Shown piece by piece: positions 7,169 to 15,200 of a stretch of 54,839 nt of DNA. Numbering within the stretch: position 1 is the first letter of the stretch; each line of letters starts with the position of its first letter. Under the pieces are notes generated by a model. The model was not told the DNA's origin. It made no database searches and saw only the letters and a list, made by a program, of their open reading frames with translations. The position numbers and the translations under genes were made by a program. Origin of the DNA: a virus; IMG/VR virus record IMGVR_UViG_3300009605_000029, positions 1 through 54,839 of that record; one strand, written 5' to 3'.

Positions 7169-7269
7169 CTGGGGGGTACGGCTGCGCTAGGATCGTAGCT
7201 TGTGCTTAAACGACCATGTGAAAACTCAGTAGGCATCCGAAGTGCCCAACCTACTGAGGGTGCCCCCAG
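7169..7269 (+). ncRNA. Putative structured leader RNA (three-way junction)
   Basis: The 136-base gap before the gene at 7296 can fold compactly on the plus strand. CTGGGGG (7169-7175) pairs with CCCCCAG (7263-7269). Inside that, GCTGCG (7181-7186) pairs with CGTAGC (7194-7199, one G-U). CTCAGTAGG (7225-7233) pairs perfectly with CCTACTGAG (7250-7258), with a further GGCA/TGCC option in its loop. The outer stem ends 26 bases before the ATG, so it could gate translation. I match it to no known riboswitch class. The fold is drawn by hand. Confidence 0.5.
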
Positions 7270-7295
7270 AATTCTTTAACGAGAAAGGAGAAAAG

Positions 7296-7922
7296 ATGGA
7301 TATTTCTGACAATCCAGATTGGCTTACTCAAGCTGAAAGCTGTTCAAAACAATTGTCCATGTTTGATGCGTCTCATCAAGAACCGGGATCTAAAATAGAT
7401 CTTACAAATGAGCAAGATGAATTCTTCCAGGATCTTCTAGATACCAAAGAATATTTTTCTGATCTGAATCGCCTGAGAAGAATGTCCAACGAGCCAATCT
7501 CTAAGTGCCACCGTTGTGGTGCCAACAGCAAGGTGTACGCCTACAAGATTGGATCGTATGCACGGGTGCTGATTTGGATGGCATTCCACGGCAAGAACGG
7601 GGAGTACGTTCATATACCTACTTCGGGAGCCATCAACGGTGGTGGCGACTACGCGAAACTTCGGTACTGGAGACTGATTGAAAAGAGCCCGAAGAATCCG
7701 GATCCAAAGAAAAGATCATCCGGCTTATGGAGACTGACAACTACGGGTAGGGACTTTGCACTTAATAAGACTACCGTTAATAGCATTTGCTATTACAGCC
7801 ATCCGCCTGGGGAAATACTGGGATTTGAACCAGACCAAGTAAGTATTGTGGATGCTCTTGGTAAGTATTTCGATTACGAAAATCTTATGTCTGGTTATGA
7901 ATGGGAGGTGGCCCTCCTGTGA
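7296..7922 (+). CDS. Hypothetical protein with a C-x2-C motif
   Basis: The start is ATG 7296 after AAAGGAG. An in-frame GTG at 7242 falls inside the structured leader and is rejected. The 208-residue product has an acidic N-terminus, a single K-C-H-R-C knuckle near residue 70, and then a basic region (L-R-Y-W-R-L-I, R-S-S-G-L-W-R-L-T-T-T-G-R-D-F) that looks like a winged-helix body. Only one Cys pair is seen, so a full zinc site would need other ligands. It overlaps the next gene by GTGA. Possible DNA-binding regulator. Confidence 0.5.
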   Translation: MDISDNPDWLTQAESCSKQLSMFDASHQEPGSKIDLTNEQDEFFQDLLDTKEYFSDLNRLRRMSNEPISKCHRCGANSKVYAYKIGSYARVLIWMAFHGKNGEYVHIPTSGAINGGGDYAKLRYWRLIEKSPKNPDPKKRSSGLWRLTTTGRDFALNKTTVNSICYYSHPPGEILGFEPDQVSIVDALGKYFDYENLMSGYEWEVALL

Positions 7923-9127
7923 GTACGATTATCGCAACCAAGTATAGCGGGCCATGCCTCAAGTGTGGCGAGAAGATTAAGGCTGGCAGTCTTGTAAACT
8001 GGGATCGCGGTCATGGCATCTGGCACTTGGATGAAGACGATAACAAGAGATTGGGATCCTCTATGATTGATTCTAGATCGTTCAAATTCCAGATGGAAAA
8101 TAGTCGCTGTACCAATACCGATCAGAGAGAGGAGAAGATTATGGGTTCCAGTAATAATGATGATACGATAAACCTTAACGACCTGATAAAAGCTCTCCAG
8201 GGAATGACTGAAAAAGAGACTGAAGTTAAGGTCGCCAAGCCACCAAAGAAAGAAAAAAAACAATCACCAATTCGTATAGGTGGTCCAACCAAATACTGGG
8301 AGAAGAAGCTCACTAATAAGCAGGTGTCGTTTTGTGAGCTTATGGCACTGGGATCCAGCAGCGCCGATGCTTACAGCAATTCTTATGATATTACAGACAC
8401 TGCGTTTTCTGGCAACGCTGCCCGCAGACTTCTAAAACAGAAAAAGATAAGAGATAAGATTGCGGAATTTAGAAATGATTTAGCAGGCGAAGATGTTAAA
8501 GGTAAAACAAATGATTTTGAAGAAGCCATTAGGTCGGAGGGTGGGAAAGGTGGTTGGGCATTCCGCCTTACGAAGTATCAAGAAGGATTCTGTCAAGCTA
8601 TGGCAAGTGGTTCCACCCGCATAGATGCATTCAACAATTCCGGCTTTGTTACCACTAACTGGACAGATGGGAGAATACGAAAAGAAGCATCCAGGTTAAT
8701 GACGCTTCCGAAAATAAAACTTCGGATTGCGGATCTTATGTCTGGCAATGCCCCTGATATTGAAACTGTCATAGCTGGAGAAAATAGCCACAGAACATCA
8801 CGATCTCCAAACAAATTACCTGACGCCAAGAGTCGGACGGCACAGTTAGTGAAAGAGAAGGTTGCTAGAGAGAGTAAGAGGGGCATGGAGGTTGAAGTTC
8901 CTTCTCAACAATCCGTGATCTCAGAAAAGCAATCTGTTGTCAACGATGAATTTGTTAATAATTTCGTAGAACTCATCAAGGCCCATGGTAGACTTTTTCA
9001 CCTTGCGGTAGTAACCCGTGGACAGAAAGAGGTTGGGATATCTGGAGCCGATCCCGAGAAAGTAGAAGAAGCGGTTAATAGATCAATCGAAGTCTTGAGA
9101 GAAACCCTTAATGAAAAACTTTCATAA
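7919..9127 (+). CDS. Zinc-ribbon protein with two TerS-like helix-turn-helix units
   Basis: It starts at GTG 7919 in a GTGA overlap, with GGGAGGTGG upstream. Residues 1-70 hold a zinc-knuckle domain (G-P-C-L-K-C-G-E-K-I, then a W-D-R-G-H-G-I-W-H-L segment). After a Lys-rich linker come two units of terminase-small-subunit type: L-T-N-K-Q-V-S-F-C-E-L-M with N-A-A-R-R-L-L-K-Q-K-K-I-R, and L-T-K-Y-Q-E-G-F-C-Q-A-M with E-A-S-R-L-M-T-L-P-K-I-K. A charged helical C-terminus follows. An internal ATG at 8141 has an excellent GAGAGAGGAGAAG before it and would give a protein without the zinc domain. It may be the small terminase, far from TerL, or a DNA-binding regulator. Confidence 0.6.
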   Translation: MSTIIATKYSGPCLKCGEKIKAGSLVNWDRGHGIWHLDEDDNKRLGSSMIDSRSFKFQMENSRCTNTDQREEKIMGSSNNDDTINLNDLIKALQGMTEKETEVKVAKPPKKEKKQSPIRIGGPTKYWEKKLTNKQVSFCELMALGSSSADAYSNSYDITDTAFSGNAARRLLKQKKIRDKIAEFRNDLAGEDVKGKTNDFEEAIRSEGGKGGWAFRLTKYQEGFCQAMASGSTRIDAFNNSGFVTTNWTDGRIRKEASRLMTLPKIKLRIADLMSGNAPDIETVIAGENSHRTSRSPNKLPDAKSRTAQLVKEKVARESKRGMEVEVPSQQSVISEKQSVVNDEFVNNFVELIKAHGRLFHLAVVTRGQKEVGISGADPEKVEEAVNRSIEVLRETLNEKLS

Positions 9128-9138
9128 GGAGGAGGAAG

Positions 9139-9414
9139 ATGGGGGGAGAGGTTGAGGTTACCATGGACAGCGAGGGGCGGTCTTCTTCACGCTCTTACGA
9201 AACGATGAAGGAAAGGAATCAGAGTGTTTTGATGTTCAAGGATGAGGACTTGGCTGTCTTATGGGAGGAAAGCACCCTGAAGGGGCTCCATAAAAACCTT
9301 GAGGAAGTTATCGAACATGATAAGACGTTAGTGTGGCCGGAAATCTACGGCTTTCTGTTGGCTGACATAGCTATGAGCCTAAGAAAGGTGACCGACCTAT
9401 TCGACACGCTATAA
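9139..9414 (+). CDS. Hypothetical acidic helical protein, 91 residues
   Basis: A strong AAGGAGGAGGAAG precedes the ATG. The N-terminal 25 residues are Ser/Arg/Glu-rich. The rest is predicted helical (L-W-E-E-S-T-L-K-G-L-H-K-N-L-E-E-V-I). No family recognised. It couples to the next gene by TAATG. Confidence 0.55.
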   Translation: MGGEVEVTMDSEGRSSSRSYETMKERNQSVLMFKDEDLAVLWEESTLKGLHKNLEEVIEHDKTLVWPEIYGFLLADIAMSLRKVTDLFDTL

Positions 9415-9557
9415 TGAGAAAGGGCAGCCTTTGGGGGATGGTAGTGTTATTGGGTGCGTGCCTGACAATCAGTGTGAGGTATGGTATCCACTATGGATGG
9501 TTAGCTGGACACACCCACTGGCTGAGTGAACGGAAACAAACACATCTAAAAAATTAA
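9414..9557 (+). CDS. Small single-pass membrane protein, 47 residues
   Basis: The ATG overlaps the preceding stop codon by one base (TAATG). The peptide has a short basic N-terminus, one hydrophobic helix (W-G-M-V-V-L-L-G-A-C-L-T-I) and a His/Lys-rich tail. It is the last rightward gene here, and its final bases overlap the stop of the convergent leftward operon. No family. Confidence 0.45.
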   Translation: MRKGSLWGMVVLLGACLTISVRYGIHYGWLAGHTHWLSERKQTHLKN

Positions 9558-10189
9558 TTCAGTAGAATTACGGCTCCGGCACCGACCAGGATATAGGGAA
9601 TACTCCCACCTAATCTTCTAAAGATGCTGGGATTAGCCGCTCTCTGCCAAGCGTCAGACTCTTGGTTGAGGGCGGCTATCTCATTTCTGAGAGATGCGTT
9701 TAGGTTCTGCTCTTGGGTCCACAGAGAATCCGACACCTCCACCCGTCGCCATAACAAAAGATTATCTGCCTCAAGCGTTTCGATCTGAACCTCATACGCT
9801 TGGACCTGGGTTTCGTGATCCGCTTGTATCCTATCAATAATTTCTCCCAAACCACTGTCAGGCTGAACAGCATTGATGCTATCCCTGAGCATCCCCAAAT
9901 CCGTGGCGAAGCTTATGGAGGCGCGGGAGGCCCTTGCAACAGCCTCTTCTCGTACCTCAGCGATAGAATCATGGGCTTGATCCAAGCTATCGCGTAGGAT
10001 CTCATAGCCTTCGGCGGCCTCTTCCATCTGGCGCTCAAGTTCTATGCGTTCTTCCTCTAGTATCCGTACTCGTTCTTCTGCTACCAGGGCATCAGCCCTA
10101 GCATTATTGAAGCCCCTGAGACCAAAAATCAGTATGAGAAGAACACCTCCCAGTACAACAATCTCTTTCGGTTTCAAGTTCAAGCTCAT
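9554..10189 (-). CDS. Coiled-coil membrane protein, spanin-like
   Basis: This 211-residue protein has an N-terminal hydrophobic helix (I-V-V-L-G-G-V-L-L-I-L-I-F-G), a long charged coiled coil (about 35-185) and a second hydrophobic helix at the C-terminus (I-P-Y-I-L-V-G-A-G-A-V-I-L-L). The N-terminal anchor plus periplasmic coiled coil recalls an inner-membrane spanin (Rz). The C-terminal helix is unlike classical Rz and could let one protein bridge both membranes, as unimolecular spanins do, though no lipobox is present. It is last in the leftward operon, close to the endolysin. Confidence 0.5.
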   Translation of the reverse strand: MSLNLKPKEIVVLGGVLLILIFGLRGFNNARADALVAEERVRILEEERIELERQMEEAAEGYEILRDSLDQAHDSIAEVREEAVARASRASISFATDLGMLRDSINAVQPDSGLGEIIDRIQADHETQVQAYEVQIETLEADNLLLWRRVEVSDSLWTQEQNLNASLRNEIAALNQESDAWQRAANPSIFRRLGGSIPYILVGAGAVILLN

Positions 10190-10419
10190 TTTACTGGTTC
10201 GATTATTGATTCTATGTCCAAGGTCTTTTCAAAATGCAGTAGAATCCTTTCGGCATCTTTTTGAATCGCATCTGCAGATGAAAACTTATTATTCAATGCA
10301 TGACGCTGGGCACGCAGGAGAAGCTGGCCGTACATCTTGAGTTTATCAGATGGAGTCATGCCATCCAAGCGGCTATCTATCATAGAAATATTTTTCATAA
10401 GAGATATCAGGCCGCACAC
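10186..10419 (-). CDS. Hypothetical helical protein, 77 residues
   Basis: It ends in an ATGA overlap with the next leftward gene. The GTG at 10419 is the longest start, and an ATG at 10398 would shorten it by seven residues. Neither has a strong ribosome-binding site. The content is two amphipathic helices (Q-L-L-L-R-A-Q-R-H-A-L and A-E-R-I-L-L-H-F-E-K). Unknown role, within the lysis-proximal end of the late operon. Confidence 0.5.
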   Translation of the reverse strand: MCGLISLMKNISMIDSRLDGMTPSDKLKMYGQLLLRAQRHALNNKFSSADAIQKDAERILLHFEKTLDIESIIEPVK

Positions 10420-10457
10420 CTCGACGACGTTGTAAAATAATTCTTAGGCACAGGTTT

Positions 10458-11486
10458 TTACTGGCGATTCCTCTGGCGCAGGGGATGGCTCTCATATACT
10501 GGATGTTCCAACAACCGTTCTACTAACTCTTTCATCTCTGGACTATCAACCCTACCAATGGCCTCACTTCTACGTTCGGGATCTAATGAGTCCTGTAGTA
10601 TTTCAACAGCCTTCCCAAACTGTGTAGCGAACTTCTCTGGTTTATATAGGCCCGCTATCTTGGCTTCTAGTGCCCTCAGAGCCCTCTGCCACCGTGGTGG
10701 CTCACGCCCACCCTCCTCATCCCCACCCATATAGTGCCAAGGATACATTGGGGCACTACTTTCTTCCTGCATTCTTTCCAATGATTCCGGCACAATATTT
10801 CTTAAATGCGCCAGATGGCCGAACTCATGCATACTTGTAAATCTTTCAGCAGGCGACCATTCTTCCGTCATGGGTCTTCCGCTTGGATCTATCTCAAAGC
10901 CTGTTCCTGCTTCCCTTGAACCCCTATCGCCAGCACCAACTAGAAATAAGCTTTCTGTACCATGGTGTGGAGAATAGGGCCTATCACTAGGTTGGTTTTC
11001 AGCACTAAATGGTGAGCCAGACCATCTTGATGGAGAATCATATTTCAGCGAAGATGGAGGTTGACCACGCATATACTCCTCCCACCGCGCTGAAAGAGGT
11101 AGATCATGTAAATAGCTAGTATCGGCAGGAAAAAGAAGCTCCGAAGTTGAAAGACTTGTTGATGGCCAGATGGCGAGACCGCCCGGATAAGTTTGAGAGC
11201 CAGAGATTTTTTCACCTATCCACCCTGCTGCGGTAGGATGTTCTATAGATCTATGAACTGCCACATCACCACCAACCAAGGCATTAAGGCTATCCAGCAA
11301 ATTTTCCATTCTATCTTCATTGATATTGATATCTTGATAATATTTTGAAAGATCAGGATCTGGTGATTCGGGAGCGCCCCTTCGTTCTGTCATTAGCTGC
11401 CACAGCCGCCGTCTTCTTTCTTCCTGATCTGGATCAGATGAGCCACCCGTCTGATACCGGGGCAATGATCTTATGCCGTTACTCAT
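10458..11486 (-). CDS. Zincin-type metalloprotease-like virion protein
   Basis: This 342-residue protein carries H220-E-F-G-H224, the HExxH zinc motif, within a helix followed by A-H-L-R-N. A downstream segment E-K-F-A-T-Q-F-G-K-A-V could supply the third ligand, a layout I recall from phage zincins. The N-terminus has R-S-L-P-R-Y-Q-T-G-G, a version of the P-x-Y-Q-x-G-G peptide found in the large virion proteins of this operon. The region between is Pro/Ser-rich and probably loose. A virion-borne peptidase helping maturation or entry is plausible. Activity is unproven. Confidence 0.6.
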   Translation of the reverse strand: MSNGIRSLPRYQTGGSSDPDQEERRRRLWQLMTERRGAPESPDPDLSKYYQDININEDRMENLLDSLNALVGGDVAVHRSIEHPTAAGWIGEKISGSQTYPGGLAIWPSTSLSTSELLFPADTSYLHDLPLSARWEEYMRGQPPSSLKYDSPSRWSGSPFSAENQPSDRPYSPHHGTESLFLVGAGDRGSREAGTGFEIDPSGRPMTEEWSPAERFTSMHEFGHLAHLRNIVPESLERMQEESSAPMYPWHYMGGDEEGGREPPRWQRALRALEAKIAGLYKPEKFATQFGKAVEILQDSLDPERRSEAIGRVDSPEMKELVERLLEHPVYESHPLRQRNRQ

Positions 11487-11946
11487 TACTGCCCCACCGT
11501 GCAGGAGATGGGCGATTGATCATCCCACGAATATCCACATGGGTAAATGATTTGTAACGGCCTATGCCAAAAAGCTTGGCATCTGGATGACGTTCAAGCA
11601 TATCCGCTACTTCAGATGGAATAGATCCCATCTTAGTGACATCAGCGGCTCCGCAGGTCATATGCATCGAATTAGCAACACCACCTATGGCTGCATTGTA
11701 GCGTGGATCTCGGTACCAACTGTTGACCAGTACACTTGATGTGCCGTTCTTCGCACGAAGCCACTCAAGAACGTCGATCAGCTTATAGGCGTTCTCTAAT
11801 AACTCTAAGGGTGGTGCGGTCAGTACAACATCATCGCTTCTACGCCCAACGTCGCATATCTCCAGCGCAGAGAAGTTTCCAGATATGTTGGCATACAAAT
11901 CCGCTAGACCTTTGCCGCAGATTTCTACCCACTCACCCTTCGTCAT
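11479..11946 (-). CDS. Endolysin, M15 peptidase family
   Basis: This 155-residue enzyme has the M15 zinc-peptidase layout: V-N-S-W-Y-R-D-P-R-Y-N (about 74-84), then S-M-H95-M-T-C-G-A-A-D102, matching the H...D zinc pair, and T-H136-V-D-I-R for the third ligand. Such enzymes cut peptidoglycan stem peptides (D-Ala carboxypeptidase or L-Ala-D-Glu endopeptidase). No signal peptide is seen, so it should depend on a holin, and the gene just upstream in the operon is holin-like (14-base overlap). Confidence 0.85.
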   Translation of the reverse strand: MTKGEWVEICGKGLADLYANISGNFSALEICDVGRRSDDVVLTAPPLELLENAYKLIDVLEWLRAKNGTSSVLVNSWYRDPRYNAAIGGVANSMHMTCGAADVTKMGSIPSEVADMLERHPDAKLFGIGRYKSFTHVDIRGMINRPSPARWGSNE

Positions 11947-12256
11947 GCTCTTTGAAATCCGGGGAATTGTCCAGTAGCTTGGGACGCCTGGGACTTTTCA
12001 CCGCTTGAGCTATGCCAGATGCCACGGCCCCTATCTGTGGCCCAAAGTATTGAGCGATTCTGGGGCCAGCGGTCCATCCAAGCAATCCGGTAAAAATCGT
12101 GCCCAAAAGCGCATAGGCGGCGTTCGGCACAGTTGCCCAAAGCAGGGAATCGACCACAATGATAACGGCGGTAAACACAAGAGATACGAACAGAAATGTG
12201 CGGGCAGCACTAAGGGAGCCGCGTTCATCCTTAAGTATTTCGCTAATGGTATTCAT
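11933..12256 (-). CDS. Holin-like two-helix membrane protein
   Basis: I take the ATG at 12256. An ATG three codons earlier is also in frame. The 107-residue product has a charged N-terminus (L-K-D-E-R-G-S-L-S-A-A-R), a hydrophobic helix (F-L-F-V-S-L-V-F-T-A-V-I-I-V-V), a second helix (Y-A-L-L-G-T-I-F-T-G-L-L-G-W) and a basic/acidic tail. The length and two helices suit a class II-like holin, and it directly precedes the endolysin. No sequence family is assigned. Confidence 0.65.
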   Translation of the reverse strand: MNTISEILKDERGSLSAARTFLFVSLVFTAVIIVVDSLLWATVPNAAYALLGTIFTGLLGWTAGPRIAQYFGPQIGAVASGIAQAVKSPRRPKLLDNSPDFKEHDEG

Positions 12257-12261
12257 ACGAA

Positions 12262-15200
12262 TCATCCCTGCTTTATAGAAGTCATAAGAGTATCGACACC
12301 TGTCAAAATACTTTGACGACTTTCAAGAAGTCTCTGATAATACTCTCGTTTTTCGTCATCAGACATTGATCCGCGAGGTAGTTTTCCTAAAAGGTCCCTT
12401 CTTTCACGCCACTTTCTCATCTGGTTCTGAATATATCTCAACTGTCTTTGATGCCTCAATATGTTCAAGTGCTTTTCTCTATACTCAAAACCCTTTTTGC
12501 GATCTCTTTCAGTAATACTATTTAGTGTAGCGACAGTAGTATCAAGTTCTTCTATCATTTCAAAAAATTCTTGCTGACGGCCTCCGCGTGTCCTGGGATC
12601 AGTTAACAGATCACCAAGAATGGGAACGTTAACGACACCTTCGCCGCCGATCAAAGACTTGAAATCAAAATCTTTGGTGGTGCCGATCACGCTCTCTGCT
12701 TCTGCCAGATTCATATATGGATCATATGGTAGATCCGGCAACCATCCAGTACGAGCTACCCTGTCTGCGACCGTTACGACATAGCCTCCCATTGTGCCGA
12801 CATACTGACGCATCATGTATTCGACCTTCATGGGAGATGTTAGAAAGTCTAGGTTTTTAACCAATGGTATGCTGTTGGCAAAATCGGCTATGCCCCGAGC
12901 AACATTACTCGTATACATATTACGTTGCTCATTGGGAGATAAAGTTTCTTCCATCCATGAATCAACTATGGCGTCCTTTCTAAACGTATCGTAATTACGC
13001 ATCGCATTAACTACTGGGGAAAACAGTTGTGGTCCCCCTATGCTTAGTGAGGTGCGTAATTGTCGCCAAGTTTCTTCCCCCACATCTACTGCACCTACGT
13101 CCTTTTCTACAATCGCTTCAAGTATCTTCTCTGGAATAACCTTAAAGAGAACGCCGACCTCAAATGGTATGGGAATTTTTAGCCATGCATGATCCGACAT
13201 GGGAAGCACCCAGTTATCGGCCTTAACCTCATCTCTCAAATCCTGCCATTCGTCATCATCTCGCATCAAGAAGTAAAGAACGCTGGTTGCGGCGGTTAAT
13301 AGAAGGCCACGACCCAGGACCATTCCTCTACTCTTTTGCCACATGGGAAGACCTTCGTACTTATCAGCAGTTAATCCGTATCCAAAAACTCCTGGAATAT
13401 CAGAAGAACCCTTTTTGCCACGGAGGCCCCGGTAAGTAACATCCATGCCCTGTAGCCTGCCATTCATAAACGGCACGGTAGCCATATACGTACTGAGCGT
13501 CGGACTCGCACCCCTACGACCATAGTTCATAATTTCTATGGCATAGTATTGTGCAAGCGACTTGTCCCCTGTCATAGCTAGTACGCGGTCATATACGGCA
13601 AGTCTGGTCGCAACTTCAGATTGTTTGGCTATACGTCCCGTCAAATTCCAAGCTGCTGCAAGAGGAGTAAATGGCTTTTTCCAATCCAGATTAGCCTTGT
13701 CAAGTTCCCTTTGCATGACTTTGCCATATTGACCGGGCTCTGCAACAAAGTCGATCCCTATTGATAGTCCCGCCTCGTCCGCCCTACGCAGTATATCTGT
13801 ATCTAAAGCATTTCTAAACGCCTCAAGAACAAGCTCTGGTCCCCCGCCAGTAAGGGTCATCGCATTCCAAGAATCTCTGAAAACATTCTTTATGGCGAAG
13901 GGCGGCGTCCTTGTAACAGCATCTCTCAACAGCGAAGAGGATCCCGTAAGGGCTTTCTGCGTTAGTTCACCGAGCTTGCGTCCTCCAAATAATTCTTGCA
14001 ACTGCTTTTTCGGGTTGAATCCCAGCATCATTGTGGACATAGCAAGCTGGACATCATCAAACTCATAAAAAACCGGGATGCCCTCTTCCATAACCCGTAC
14101 AACACGATTATCAAGAGAGCCTGCCATGCTACTAATATTTATTTTTCTTGCATCTCCCAGAGCTACGGCATCCCTGACCGTTCGTGATACCGATGCATTC
14201 ATCATAGCATCGCGAACTAATGCTTGTGTGTTTCTTATAACTCCATCTGCCAAATCTGATGATATCGGATCCATGCTACCTGTCAGGGCTTTCTCTACCA
14301 GATTGACTCCACGCTTTCTTATCTCTTCTCGTGAACCTACCGGAAAATCTTCATCTGTCGCTACGTCGCGATAAAACGGCGCATACGGCATAGACAACCA
14401 CTCGTCACGCATCTCTCTGGTGATCATGCCAGTGTTATAAGACATCTTGATCATGTGATTGTCGTATGCGTTATAACGATCCCAAAACTCTACAATAAAT
14501 TGGTTGCTTTCATTCGTTTCTACTTCTCTGATAATTTCGTTTAATTTATCTTCGCTAAATTTATTTTGTCGGCCTCTCTCCCGAGTTGTCCGTTCGGGAT
14601 TAATGGCATCGTAGGCTTGCTCGAATCTTTCCAACTTGAGCCTAACCGCAGGGTCGAGATCTTCTCTTCTCACATCTTCAGATAACGACCTGAGACTATC
14701 ACGGCGATCCTTCGTCCATAGTATTCTCTTGGCCATGCCATAAAGAAATGCAGTTTCTGTATCCTTAGAATCTATGATCGGAGCAAATATCTCATTGAGT
14801 CCCTGGATACGACCGTCACCCCCATATGTTTCTTGTAACTCATCGTCATAGACGGGTGCGTTCTCAAACCTTCCAGATCCAACCGATGTGCCGAGATAGG
14901 ACAATGGTCCCCTAAGCATCAATCCTGGCAGCCAATTCAGTGCATTGTCAGAATTACGCCACATAACCAAGGCTGACGTTTCAGCATCTAATTGCGCCCT
15001 ATTCTGTGCGGCCAGAAGCTTATCGGTCTGCTTTACAACCCACTGGCGACGATCTAAATAGAGATAGCGCAACTCCTCAGTTGTTTTCTCCAAGTTACTT
15101 TCCGTAGCCTCAACAGTATCTCCAGTAAGATCATCTGGATCTAACGCACCATCCTTATCAAAACTTTTTCTTGTAGCGTCCCCATCTACTGATGACATGA

